24,213 bases of DNA from JABMMZ01 sp964505065. GTDB lineage: Bacteria; Bacteroidota; Bacteroidia; NS11-12g; UBA955. Below the pieces are notes generated by a model that had not been told where the DNA came from, searched no databases, and saw only the letters and a list, made by a program, of their open reading frames with translations. This document shows positions 1 through 7,446 of the stretch, in pieces; position 1 is the first letter of the stretch, and the number at the start of each line of letters is the position of its first letter. Both the position numbers and the translations under genes were made by a program. Where the stretch lies: contig CAZDGF010000050.1 of assembly GCA_964505065.1 (NCBI GenBank), forward strand, positions 1 through 24,213. Reading direction: 5' to 3'.

Positions 1-27
1 GAGCAACAATTTTTCAATATTTTTGCG

Positions 28-51
28 AATGTTGGAGATAACTCCAACATT
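28..51. other. Perfect hairpin downstream of the DoxX-like gene
   Basis: A 9-bp perfect inverted repeat (AATGTTGGA / TCCAACATT) encloses a 6-nt loop just past the stop codon of the minus-strand DoxX-like gene. No long T run follows on the minus strand, so it is a weak candidate terminator or a 3'-end stabilising hairpin. The sequence beyond the window edge might show another role. Confidence 0.45.
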
Positions 52-60
52 GGCTTAATT

Positions 61-462
61 TCAACCTTTCATTTTACTTTTTATAAAATTAAATGAGTCT
101 ACTACATTGGCTTTTTCCACCCATAATATGAGTAAAGAAAAAAGAGCTACCAATAAGGCTAAAATAAACAATGTGCCGCCATCGTTTAATACCACAATGC
201 CCAATTTTGTGGCATGAAAAAATAAAGCACCTACCATTAAGCCCAAAGATAAAAAAGCCCCATAAATAGTAGTTTTTGGCATTAAAATAAAAATGGCTGC
301 AATAAGTTCTAATATACCTATGCCTATTCTGCCATAAGGCTCTAAGCCTATTTGCGTAAAAATATAAACCGACTCGGGGGCTGCCGTAAATTTATAAAAT
401 AATGTTTGTAGCAATATAATTGCTGGGATTAGCCGTATTGACCAATAAATTGTTTTTTTCAT
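61..462 (-). CDS. DoxX-like small integral membrane protein
   Basis: A 133-residue, strongly hydrophobic protein with about four membrane segments (roughly residues 7-25, 47-65, 68-88 and 96-115). Its pattern fits the DoxX/DoxX-like/MauE group: an early helix ending in LFYKF, then GRIGIGILELIAAIFIL, then a Pro-Lys turn. DoxX-type proteins are inner-membrane proteins often linked to redox or oxidative-stress functions. The exact reaction here is unknown. The start lies 5 bp after the stop of the CxxC secreted protein, so the two are almost certainly co-transcribed, downstream of the sigma/anti-sigma pair. The family call is by sequence pattern only. Confidence 0.75.
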   Translation of the reverse strand: MKKTIYWSIRLIPAIILLQTLFYKFTAAPESVYIFTQIGLEPYGRIGIGILELIAAIFILMPKTTIYGAFLSLGLMVGALFFHATKLGIVVLNDGGTLFILALLVALFSLLILWVEKANVVDSFNFIKSKMKG

Positions 463-467
463 TATGC

Positions 468-1457
468 TTAATGTTGAATTAAAACAAGTGATTGATAAAT
501 ATTATTTACACTTGAAATACGCAACAAATAAATACCATTGTTTATATCATCTATAAATAATTTAGAGTCTTTCAACTCTGCATTTCTCAATACTTTGCCT
601 TCTGTAGAAATAATTTGATATTGATAATTGTCAAATGGTAAATTATTCAAATTTATGACAGAATTTGCAGGATTCGGATAAAACTTTAGCGTTGATATTT
701 TTGTATGCACAATAGCTGAAGTATTTCTTTTTGTTTGTTTACTTGTTTCTGCTTGAATAAGTTTTTTGTTGGTAGTATTTTGCAATAAAACAATGCTATT
801 TATTTTATTTAATTGCCAAAAATTTGCTTTTGTAAATTTTCTACTATTGGTAATAGAATCATTTACTGTTAAAGGCAAATTTACTGCAATAGAATTGGCA
901 TTTCGCAATACATTGTAATGCCTTGCTTCGCCATTTCCACCATTTTGATTAATCGTATCTTCTATTAAACCAACAAATAAAGTTGCTGAAATTAAGCTGC
1001 TTGTGTCTACTTTTTTTATCGTTGAGCTTACTATAAAAGTATCGTTCAATAATTGAATTTTGGTATTAATTTTAAATGAAGATGTTAAATTTAGATATGG
1101 TGTAAAAATACTTGTTGATGCATAATCTGCACCAGCAGAAATTACATTGCCATTTATTACCAAGCGTGGTGTACCGCCATATATCCCATAATAATTGGTT
1201 CTGGCATCGTTAATTACTTTATTTTGCATGCTTAAAAAGCAAGAACTATACGGAGAGCTTGGATGAATTGATAGATACAACATATTGGCTATTGAATTAT
1301 AATTAGTGTAAAAATTAGGATTTCTACTTGCACATACACTACATTTTGTATTAGTAAAATGCTCTACTACAGATTTTAAAGGTACTTGCTGTGCTTGGGC
1401 TGAAAATAGCTGTAAACCGAAGGTTGCTAAAGCTATTGAGGTTTTTAATTTTTGCAT
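468..1457 (-). CDS. Secreted Omp28-like thioredoxin-fold protein with T9SS sorting domain
   Basis: A 329-residue protein with an N-terminal signal peptide (cleavage likely near residue 22, after AQA). It then has a CxxC motif (C39-S-V-C42) in the context VEHFTNTKC, which resembles the start of Omp28-related and thioredoxin-like proteins. A later TPRLVING segment fits the cis-Pro strand of that fold. The last 70 or so residues form a type A T9SS C-terminal domain: a KFYPNPA motif, then NGIYLLRI and a short basic/hydrophobic end. The protein is therefore predicted to be exported and attached to the cell surface. The paired cysteines suggest a thiol-disulfide role, which is an inference. It lies 69 bp downstream of the anti-sigma gene and just upstream of the DoxX-like gene. 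Confidence 0.8.
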   Translation of the reverse strand: MQKLKTSIALATFGLQLFSAQAQQVPLKSVVEHFTNTKCSVCASRNPNFYTNYNSIANMLYLSIHPSSPYSSCFLSMQNKVINDARTNYYGIYGGTPRLVINGNVISAGADYASTSIFTPYLNLTSSFKINTKIQLLNDTFIVSSTIKKVDTSSLISATLFVGLIEDTINQNGGNGEARHYNVLRNANSIAVNLPLTVNDSITNSRKFTKANFWQLNKINSIVLLQNTTNKKLIQAETSKQTKRNTSAIVHTKISTLKFYPNPANSVINLNNLPFDNYQYQIISTEGKVLRNAELKDSKLFIDDINNGIYLLRISSVNNIYQSLVLIQH

Positions 1458-1479
1458 AAATATTGTATTTTTAATGTAA

Positions 1480-1507
1480 TAGACGATAGCAAATACATTT
1501 CCTTACA
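1480..1507 (-). promoter_or_regulatory. Candidate ECF-type promoter ahead of the CxxC/DoxX pair
   Basis: In the 69-bp gap between the anti-sigma gene and the Omp28-like gene, the minus strand reads TGTAAGGAAA (1507-1498), then 12 nt, then CGTCTA (1485-1480), about 22 bp before the ATG. GTAA/GGAA-type -35 and CGTC/TCTA-type -10 elements are typical of ECF sigma factors. The housekeeping -7 box is matched only imperfectly here (TGTATTTG). This is pattern matching against general consensus, not a known regulon site. Confidence 0.35.
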
Positions 1508-1526
1508 AAAAAATTAAAAAAAATAT

Positions 1527-1799
1527 TTAAGACTCTAAATTTTTCAAGTCTAATTTTAGCTTGTCTTTAAATTCAGCACTTAAATTTATATGCATTTTTT
1601 CTAAATTGTTTTTAGCCAAATACTTTATGGCATCATCTATTTTTTCAGATTGCTGCTGAAAATTTTTACAACAATTGCAAAAAGCAATGTGAATAGCCAT
1701 TTCAATTTTTGTTTTGAAACTTAATTTATCTTCTTTCTTTTTTATTGAAAGTATAGAAACCTCTTGGCAATTGTTTAAAATTCTTTTTAAATAACTCAT
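1527..1799 (-). CDS. Small soluble zinc-binding anti-sigma factor
   Basis: A 90-residue protein with a clear ZAS/zf-HC2 signature: C11, then H37-x3-C41-x2-C44 (HIAFCNCC), plus an extra cysteine at 43. In this family the His/Cys cluster binds zinc and the protein holds its partner sigma factor. In several members, oxidation releases zinc and sigma. No membrane segment is present, so this is a cytoplasmic form. The ATG is separated by 1 bp from the stop of the ECF sigma gene, the normal arrangement for a cognate pair. The C-terminal half is charged and probably helical. The sensing mechanism is inferred. Confidence 0.8.
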   Translation of the reverse strand: MSYLKRILNNCQEVSILSIKKKEDKLSFKTKIEMAIHIAFCNCCKNFQQQSEKIDDAIKYLAKNNLEKMHINLSAEFKDKLKLDLKNLES

Positions 1800-1800
1800 T

Positions 1801-2364
1801 TTATGGCTTAATTCCTTTTTTTTCTAAGCAGTTTCTCAATAATACTTTGCTTCTAAATAATATTGTCCAATAGTTAGACGATGAAATTTCATTTTCCTTA
1901 CAAATATTTTCCGCTGTTTCATCATCTATATATTTGGCGGTAAAAATTGCTTTTAGTTTTAAAGGCATTGCATTTAAACACTGGGCTAAAAACTGTTGAA
2001 ACTCTTTGCTTTGTAAATATACATCAGCACTATTTGAAATATAATTTTCATTAATTGTACTTTTCCATCTACCAAAGTTATTTTGGTTAAAAAATGTTTC
2101 ATCAAAATTTTCATTTAAACTACTTTTAAATTTTGATTGTTCTCTGTTTTTTTTACGGTAATAATCTATAATTTTATGTTTTAATATCGCAATCAGCCAT
2201 GTTTTTTCAGAACTTTGATGTTTAAAATTTTCAATATTTTTGTATGCAGCTATAAATGTTTCTTGAATCAAATCTTTTGCATCGTCTTTATTGCCCGTTT
2301 TTAACACGGCATACTTGTATAAATAATCTGAATGCAAATCTATCAAAGAGTTTATATTATTCAA
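1801..2364 (-). CDS. ECF-type RNA polymerase sigma factor
   Basis: A 187-residue ECF sigma factor. Region 2 (about residues 9-74) contains DDAKDLIQETFIAAYKN and TWLIAILKHKIIDYYRKKN, for core binding and -10 recognition. Region 4 (about 125-180) contains AMPLKLKAIFTAKYIDDETAENICKE in segments, then a helix-turn-helix ISSSNYWTILFRSKVLLRNCLE. The linker is Asn/Phe-rich. The start codon is TTG, because no ATG lies between the pyrE stop (15 bp upstream) and region 2. The gene is co-directional with pyrE and the anti-sigma gene, which suggests partial expression from the pyrE promoter. Its target promoters are unknown; 1480-1507 is a candidate. Confidence 0.9.
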   Translation of the reverse strand: MNNINSLIDLHSDYLYKYAVLKTGNKDDAKDLIQETFIAAYKNIENFKHQSSEKTWLIAILKHKIIDYYRKKNREQSKFKSSLNENFDETFFNQNNFGRWKSTINENYISNSADVYLQSKEFQQFLAQCLNAMPLKLKAIFTAKYIDDETAENICKENEISSSNYWTILFRSKVLLRNCLEKKGIKP

Positions 2365-2379
2365 AATTTTATATGGTAA

Positions 2380-3033
2380 TTATTTCCCTTCAAACGCATC
2401 GCTCCAAGCCTTTGCATTGCTATTCCAAGTGTTTATTTTTTCTGCTTGCTCTTCGGTAATATAGTTTGCATTTTTTGCCTCTATTGCCAATGCTTTAAAA
2501 TTACTCAATGAGTGGTAATGGCAATTGGTTTCTTTAAAACGTAAGTCTGTTTCTTCAAATCCATAATTAAAAATAGATACCAAACCCAATACCTCAATGC
2601 CATTTTCTCTTAAATCTTCTACAGCTTTTAGGCTGCTTTTGCCTGTGCTTATTAGGTCTTCCACAACAACAACTTTTGCGCCATCTTCCAATTTGCCTTC
2701 AATGCTGTTTTTTAGACCGTGTTTTTTAGGCTCGGGGCGTACATAAGCAAAGGGCAAATTCAAACTATCGGCAATTAGCGCCCCTTGCGCTATTCCAGCG
2801 GTAGCCACACCTGCTATGGCTTGTACAGTAGGGTAATTTTGTTTTATGGCATTTACCAAAGCTTGGGTAATGTATTGGCGTATTTCTGGGTAGGAAAGCG
2901 TAATTCTATTGTCGCAATATATGGGCGAGCGTAAGCCGCTTGTCCAAGTAAAAGGCTCATCAACATTTAATTTTACAGCTTGGCATTGTAACAAGTATTG
3001 TGCTATTTTTGCACTTATTTCATTATTTATCAT
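2380..3033 (-). CDS. pyrE: Orotate phosphoribosyltransferase
   Basis: A 217-residue enzyme, normal length for PyrE. It converts orotate and PRPP to orotidine 5'-monophosphate in de novo pyrimidine synthesis. Visible motifs are TSGLRSPIYCDNR near residues 31-43, the GVATAGIAQGALIA region (75-88), the catalytic-loop KKHGLKNSIEG (103-113), and the PRPP-binding motif VVVVEDLISTGKSSLKAVE (121-139). The ATG is in the palindrome CATG and overlaps the start codon of the divergent NUDIX gene by 2 bp. Downstream, the ECF sigma gene starts 15 bp after the stop. A -7 box (3041-3048) lies so close that the mRNA would have almost no leader. Confidence 0.95.
   Translation of the reverse strand: MINNEISAKIAQYLLQCQAVKLNVDEPFTWTSGLRSPIYCDNRITLSYPEIRQYITQALVNAIKQNYPTVQAIAGVATAGIAQGALIADSLNLPFAYVRPEPKKHGLKNSIEGKLEDGAKVVVVEDLISTGKSSLKAVEDLRENGIEVLGLVSIFNYGFEETDLRFKETNCHYHSLSNFKALAIEAKNANYITEEQAEKINTWNSNAKAWSDAFEGK
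2980..3011 (+). promoter_or_regulatory. NUDIX gene promoter, inside the pyrE coding region
   Basis: TTG (2980-2982) is followed by a 21-nt spacer and TATTTTTG (3004-3011), an exact match to TAnnTTTG. The expected transcription start is near 3018, about 14 nt before the NUDIX ATG at 3032. Confidence 0.55.
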
Positions 3034-3640
3034 GGCGCAACAAAACTATAAAATATTTGTGAATGGGCATACAATACTTTTTGCTAATACTAACCAAGTA
3101 ATTAACAATGCGTATAAAATTTTTGATTATAATAGTTTAAAAACTATTGCCCCTAAAATATTGGACAATACCTTTACAGAAAATAAATACTTAGCCATTC
3201 AAGATGAGGAATATTACCAAAATTTTAAACATTTTAAAAAACAATTTAAACTGATAAAAGCAGCTGGAGGCATTGTGTTTAACAACGATAAACAATTACT
3301 TTTAATTAAACGATTAGGCAAATGGGATTTGCCCAAAGGCAAGCTAAACAAGGGCGAAGACCAACGCTTGGCAGCCCTTAGAGAGGTACACGAAGAATGC
3401 GGGATAGCTTTTTTAGGCATTTATAAAAAAGAGGGTTATACCTACCATGTCTATTTTTTAAAAGGCAGATGGATACTGAAACGTACGGCTTGGTATAGAA
3501 TGATTGCTTTTGAGAGTGAAAACTTAAAACCACAAATAGAAGAAGACATAACCGAAGTAAAATGGGTAGATATTGATTTTGTAAAACAACCCAATTTTGA
3601 TACATACGAGTCGTTGAAAGATATTTTTGAACGATTGTAA
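3032..3640 (+). CDS. NUDIX hydrolase
   Basis: A 202-residue protein with a complete Nudix box at residues 103-125: G-x5-E109-x7-R117-E-V-H-E-E-C-G124-I. Such enzymes cleave a nucleoside diphosphate linked to another group (X) and need a divalent metal. The substrate cannot be told from sequence. Residues 1-75 precede the Nudix fold, are not part of it, and are not recognised. The reading frame is open further upstream, but those codons lie inside pyrE on the opposite strand. The ATG at 3032 follows a good promoter, so I chose it. A strong terminator follows the stop. Confidence 0.9.
   Translation: MAQQNYKIFVNGHTILFANTNQVINNAYKIFDYNSLKTIAPKILDNTFTENKYLAIQDEEYYQNFKHFKKQFKLIKAAGGIVFNNDKQLLLIKRLGKWDLPKGKLNKGEDQRLAALREVHEECGIAFLGIYKKEGYTYHVYFLKGRWILKRTAWYRMIAFESENLKPQIEEDITEVKWVDIDFVKQPNFDTYESLKDIFERL
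3041..3048 (-). promoter_or_regulatory. pyrE -7 promoter box, inside the NUDIX coding region
   Basis: The minus strand reads TAGTTTTG, an exact match to the Bacteroidota -7 consensus TAnnTTTG, ending 7 nt before the pyrE ATG. A TTG lies 23 nt further upstream as a possible -33 element. The spacing predicts a leaderless or nearly leaderless pyrE mRNA. Confidence 0.5.
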
Positions 3641-3642
3641 AT

Positions 3643-3677
3643 AAAAAAACCGTTCCAATATTGGAACGGTTTTTTTT
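3643..3677. terminator. Bidirectional rho-independent terminator
   Basis: A perfect palindrome, CCGTTCCAAT/ATTGGAACGG (3650-3669), is flanked by seven As on the left and eight Ts on the right. It works on either strand. It sits between the convergent NUDIX gene (stop at 3640) and the small lipoprotein gene (stop at 3701). Confidence 0.93.
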
Positions 3678-3700
3678 GTATTGTGTAAATATGTGTAATA

Positions 3701-4117
3701 TTATTTTTCTTTTAAATGATATTCTTCTTTTTCTGCTTCGTTTAAAAACCAAAATTCATCATCTTTCAATTTCAATATTTTGAATTTATCTTCATCGCTT
3801 GAATTTTCCTCTTTCATAATAATGTTTTCGTTTTTATCATCAAAACGCCATGAGCCTTTACCTAATGATATGCTGTTACTAAGAACTTCATAAGAACCAC
3901 CTTTTGTAAATTTAAAAGTAAAAGAACTGAAATTACTTGTTACATCTGTTCCGTTGTCTAAAACTTTTTCAATTACCCATTCGTTGGCTACTCTTGCTTT
4001 TTTAGAACGAAAGCTTAAACCTGGACCTTCATCGTATTTTTTACATGCAGTAAATGTAAATAAGAAAAATAAAGCTAATGATAAGCTGTAAGATAAAATT
4101 CTGTTTTGTTTCTTATG
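3701..4117 (-). CDS. Small lipoprotein with a disrupted start codon
   Basis: The frame is open from 4120 down to the TAA at 3701-3703, but it has no ATG, GTG or TTG start. It encodes a lipoprotein signal peptide (basic start KKQNR, hydrophobic stretch, then FTFTAC) and a mature part beginning CKKYDEGPGLSFRSKKARV, then NEWVIEKVLDNGTDVT and a C-terminal strand-rich region with GKGSWRF and FWFLNEAEKEEY. The pattern resembles small lipocalin-like lipoproteins common in Bacteroidota. Inserting one G after AT in CATAAGAAAC would restore ATGAAGAAAC in the right frame, so a 1-base loss in the start codon is likely. It may be a real mutation, a sequence error, or a gene using ATT at 4099-4097. It lies 51 bp downstream of the OmpA-family gene. 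Confidence 0.65.
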   Translation of the reverse strand, partial: HKKQNRILSYSLSLALFFLFTFTACKKYDEGPGLSFRSKKARVANEWVIEKVLDNGTDVTSNFSSFTFKFTKGGSYEVLSNSISLGKGSWRFDDKNENIIMKEENSSDEDKFKILKLKDDEFWFLNEAEKEEYHLKEK

Positions 4118-4168
4118 TAATTATTTATTTAAAATTAAATTAATTGTATCAAAAAATATGCCAAAAAT

Positions 4169-5800
4169 TTATAATTCTAAAATTTTAAATTCTACTCTGC
4201 GGTTGTTGTATCTTCCTTGCTCTGTTTCGTTGGTATCTATTGGTGTTCTTTGTCCAAAGCCATTGTGTGTTAAACGCTCTTGGGCTATGCCCTTGCTTAT
4301 TAAATATTGAACAACTGCTAAAGCTCTGTTTACAGATAAAGTTTCATTTTTCTTTACATCTCCACTATTGTCTGTATGCCCGCTTATTTCAATTATCATT
4401 GTTGGATAATTTTCAAGTAATTCTACCAAACTATCTAATGTTGTATAAGAAATAGGCAATAAATTCCATTTTGCTGTTTCAAATTGTATGTTTTTAAGCA
4501 CCAAGGTTTGCCCTACTTTGGGGTTATCAAAAACGGTGGTTTGTGTTTGTTTTAGAGTATCTATTTTTATATTGCAACCGCTAACATTACAGGGACAAAT
4601 AGTATTTTCTTGTTCCTCTATCAATACCACATCATCAATATAATAATATATCTCATCAGGATAGCCTGAAGGTCTTTCTTCGGCTTCTTTTACTTTCAAA
4701 TTTTCTTTTGGTGTAAAATTGCCAATGTATAAATATTGCTCGCCACCTTGGGCAGTAAAATTGCCTGAAATTGTCATCCATTGTGTTTTGCAAGCCAATA
4801 CAATATTTGGGTGGGTTTGCAATATTGGATTTAGTTTTAAGCCCTCCATTGGCGATAAAATATTGATAAAATTTTTATTTACACAAGCCGAAACCCCATT
4901 TATGGCATAATCGTTTAGGTATTTTAATTTTAGCTTGAACTGCAAGCAATAGGTTTTACCTGCTACCAAAGGTTTTACCAATTCGTTTCTTAATACTTCA
5001 TAATTTACGCCAAATACTCTGTAGCCACCATAGCAATTATCATTTTGTTTAAAAATATCAGGCGTTTCGTTGGCACTGCTCCAATGCTTGGCAAATTTAT
5101 CATTTGCAGGCATAATTTGGCTTGTATGTCCCTTTGCCATGTTTTCTGCCATTGCTTCAAAATCGCCATTTTGTATTAAATTGTTTAAATTAGTAACTCG
5201 CCAAGTTTTTATCCCTATAGTAGCTTTTAACTCAGGATACATGGTTAAAGCATAGCCATCTTCAATATCAGGAATTTCTATTTTTTCTTTTGTTTTTACC
5301 GTAGCTTTTGCAAATTTATAAGGCTCGCCATTTATAATTTGCTGCTTACTTACTTGATATTGGTAAGTAAAATTTCCTTTTTTTTCTTCAATATTATAAT
5401 CGCCCATACTATCGGCAAATACAAGTACTGTATCGCTTTCAAAACAATATTTTCCTGTATCAAAAAATTGTGTTTTTTGTATAAGTCCCCTGCTATACCA
5501 GCGTTTAAACATTAAACTATTTTCTGCATTATAAAATAGCCATTCGCCATTTTTACTGCTAAAATCTTTTTCTACCTTGTATTTTCCTACACCTATTTTA
5601 CTGCCATCTTCATTAAAAAATTGCCATTCGCCTGTGCGTATTTGGCTGGTGTATTTTGCGCCATAAGTGGTTTTATGTTTAATGGTTTTGTATTTGCCTT
5701 TGGCTATGCAATTGCCTTCGGCATTGGTTACACAGGGTTGAGCCAATACGCTAAACAAATAAAAAATTAAGGAAAAAGAAAAAAGTATTTTTTTTAGCAT
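4169..5800 (-). CDS. OmpA-family envelope protein with MORN-like repeats
   Basis: A 543-residue exported protein with a signal peptide at residues 1-20 (cleavage after VLA). Residues 34-115 contain MORN-variant-like repeats with the pattern GEWQFFNEDG, GEWLFYNAEN. Residues about 200-395 look like a jelly-roll module often seen in Bacteroidota OmpA proteins; it starts near NLIQNGDFE (207-215). The C-terminal 110 residues are an OmpA/MotB peptidoglycan-binding domain: ISGHTDNSG with H475 and D477, then LSVNRALAVVQYL, GFGQRTP and NNRRVEFKI. It probably links the outer membrane or surface to peptidoglycan. No clear promoter box was found upstream. The small lipoprotein gene follows downstream. 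Confidence 0.88.
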   Translation of the reverse strand: MLKKILFSFSLIFYLFSVLAQPCVTNAEGNCIAKGKYKTIKHKTTYGAKYTSQIRTGEWQFFNEDGSKIGVGKYKVEKDFSSKNGEWLFYNAENSLMFKRWYSRGLIQKTQFFDTGKYCFESDTVLVFADSMGDYNIEEKKGNFTYQYQVSKQQIINGEPYKFAKATVKTKEKIEIPDIEDGYALTMYPELKATIGIKTWRVTNLNNLIQNGDFEAMAENMAKGHTSQIMPANDKFAKHWSSANETPDIFKQNDNCYGGYRVFGVNYEVLRNELVKPLVAGKTYCLQFKLKLKYLNDYAINGVSACVNKNFINILSPMEGLKLNPILQTHPNIVLACKTQWMTISGNFTAQGGEQYLYIGNFTPKENLKVKEAEERPSGYPDEIYYYIDDVVLIEEQENTICPCNVSGCNIKIDTLKQTQTTVFDNPKVGQTLVLKNIQFETAKWNLLPISYTTLDSLVELLENYPTMIIEISGHTDNSGDVKKNETLSVNRALAVVQYLISKGIAQERLTHNGFGQRTPIDTNETEQGRYNNRRVEFKILEL

Positions 5801-5843
5801 TTAAGAAAACAATTGAAAGGAAAACGTTTTTTAATTTAAAATA

Positions 5844-5873
5844 TTGTGTACAATAATAATTCCCTTAATTTTG
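5844..5873 (+). promoter_or_regulatory. Promoter of the DUF4159-lipid kinase-SUI1 operon
   Basis: TTG (5844-5846) is followed by a 19-nt spacer and TAATTTTG (5866-5873), an exact match to TAnnTTTG. The predicted start site is about 7 nt before the ATG at 5887. Confidence 0.6.
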
Positions 5874-5886
5874 TAATGCTAATTTT

Positions 5887-6549
5887 ATGAAAAAATATTT
5901 TAGTTACATTCTCTTATCAATTGTTTGGTTTGCCTTTAGTTCGTTAACAAACGAATATGCCATAAAAATAGCCAAAGTAAAATACAAAGGCGGTGGCGAC
6001 TGGTATGCCAACAAAACAGCTTTACCCAATTTAGCCAAATTCTGCAATTCATCTATTAAAACCAATATTAATCCCGCAGATGTTTTTGTAGATATTTCAT
6101 CGCCAGAAATTTTTAGCTACCCTTGGCTTTACCTTACAGGGCATGGCAATGTAATATTTACCGATGCCGAAGCTGCAAATTTAAAAAAATACTTAATGGC
6201 TGGCGGTTTTTTGCATATTGATGATAACTATGGGCTAAAACCTTTTATTATACCTCAAATGAAAAAAGTATTTCCAGAATTAGATTTTGTAGAACTACCT
6301 TTTAGCCATGCTATTTATAATCAAACCTATAAATTCCCTAATGGCTTACCCAAAATACACGAACACGATGGCAAACCACCGCAAGGTTTTGGTTTAATTT
6401 ACGAAGGTAAATTAGTATGTTTTTTTAGTTACGAAAGCGATTTAGGCAATGGTTGGGAAGACCAATCGGTATATAACGACACGGAAGAAAAACGCCAACA
6501 AGCTCTAAAAATGGGGGCAAATATTATTCAATTTGCTTTTAATAAATAA
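5887..6549 (+). CDS. DUF4159 domain-containing exported protein
   Basis: A 220-residue protein with a signal peptide (about residues 1-20) followed by a DUF4159 domain over nearly its full length. Recognisable blocks are KYKGGGDWY (32-40), LTGHGNV (83-89), GGFLHIDDNYG (106-116), LPKIHEHDG (154-162), and SDLGNGWED with a closing MGANI. The fold resembles a glutamine-amidotransferase/ThuA-like flavodoxin core, but its function is unknown. It is the first gene of a tight plus-strand operon; the lipid kinase starts 6 bp after its stop. Confidence 0.85.
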   Translation: MKKYFSYILLSIVWFAFSSLTNEYAIKIAKVKYKGGGDWYANKTALPNLAKFCNSSIKTNINPADVFVDISSPEIFSYPWLYLTGHGNVIFTDAEAANLKKYLMAGGFLHIDDNYGLKPFIIPQMKKVFPELDFVELPFSHAIYNQTYKFPNGLPKIHEHDGKPPQGFGLIYEGKLVCFFSYESDLGNGWEDQSVYNDTEEKRQQALKMGANIIQFAFNK

Positions 6550-6555
6550 TATTGC

Positions 6556-7446
6556 GTGAGCCAAACACAGCCCAAATTAGTAGTTATTTATAATCCATTT
6601 TCTGGCAGGCGAAAAGTAAAACTTTTGCCCCAAAAAGTATTGGAAATATTGAAAGATAGCGATTATGACATAGAAATATGGCCTACTGAAAAAGCAAGCG
6701 ATGTAATACTATTAACAGAAAAAGCCATTAAAGAAAAAGTAAACATTGTAGTAGCCGCTGGAGGCGATGGCACAATTAACCAAATAGCTTCAAGATTAGT
6801 GAATACAAATATTGCTCTGGGTATTATTCCGCTTGGCTCGGGCAATGGTTTTGCAAGGCATTTTAATATTCCATTAAAAACAGAAAAAGCAATAGAAATT
6901 TTACCTAAATGTAAACCAATAGAAATAGATACTATATGGTTGAACAGGCATTGTAGCATAAATGTGGCAGGTGTAGGTTTTGATGCCTTTATTAGCAGCA
7001 AGTTTGCAGGTGTAAAACATAGAGGATTGCAAGGTTATGCTAAAACTATTTTAAAAAACCTACGGTATAAAAGCGAAGAGTATAAACTTTATAGCGGCAA
7101 CAAATTAAAATGGCAAGGCAAGGCTTTTATGATTAGCATAGCCAATGCCACCCAATGGGGCAATAATGTAATGGTAAATACAGATGCATTGCCTAACGAT
7201 GGCTTAATGAACATTGTTATTCTAAAAGAATTTTCGGCTTTTGAATTTCCAAAAATTATTATAGCATTGCTACAAGGAAAACTGCATTTATCTTCTAAAA
7301 CCATTGTTTTTAAAGGTACAGATTTTAAAATAGAACGATTAAAAGAAGGGGCAGCCCATGTAGATGGCGAACCACTATGGCTTGGCAAAGAAATAAATAT
7401 TAATATTGAACCTTTAAGTTTAAAAATATTGAGTAATGAACAATAA
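6556..7446 (+). CDS. Diacylglycerol kinase family lipid kinase (YegS/BmrU type)
   Basis: A 296-residue protein with the DAGK catalytic-domain signature: NPFSG (13-17), VVAAGGDGTINQIA (65-78, nucleotide-binding GGDGT), and PLGSGNGFARH (92-102). The C-terminal part has the expected DGLMNIVIL and HVDGEP-type motifs. It probably phosphorylates a lipid such as diacylglycerol or a sphingoid base at the membrane; the substrate is not decided by the sequence. The start is GTG, 6 bp after the DUF4159 stop. Its 3' end overlaps the SUI1 gene by 11 bp, suggesting translational coupling. Confidence 0.9.
   Translation: MSQTQPKLVVIYNPFSGRRKVKLLPQKVLEILKDSDYDIEIWPTEKASDVILLTEKAIKEKVNIVVAAGGDGTINQIASRLVNTNIALGIIPLGSGNGFARHFNIPLKTEKAIEILPKCKPIEIDTIWLNRHCSINVAGVGFDAFISSKFAGVKHRGLQGYAKTILKNLRYKSEEYKLYSGNKLKWQGKAFMISIANATQWGNNVMVNTDALPNDGLMNIVILKEFSAFEFPKIIIALLQGKLHLSSKTIVFKGTDFKIERLKEGAAHVDGEPLWLGKEININIEPLSLKILSNEQ

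Noticed and set aside
2909..3031. N-terminal extension of the NUDIX frame
   Set aside because: These codons lie inside pyrE on the opposite strand, before the predicted promoter start site; the ATG at 3032 fits better.
3378..3752. Minus-strand open frame of 124 codons across the NUDIX 3' end and the terminator
   Set aside because: It runs through the perfect-palindrome terminator and antisense to a Nudix domain, and its protein has no domain-like pattern. The real minus-strand gene here is the lipoprotein at 3701-4117 in another frame.
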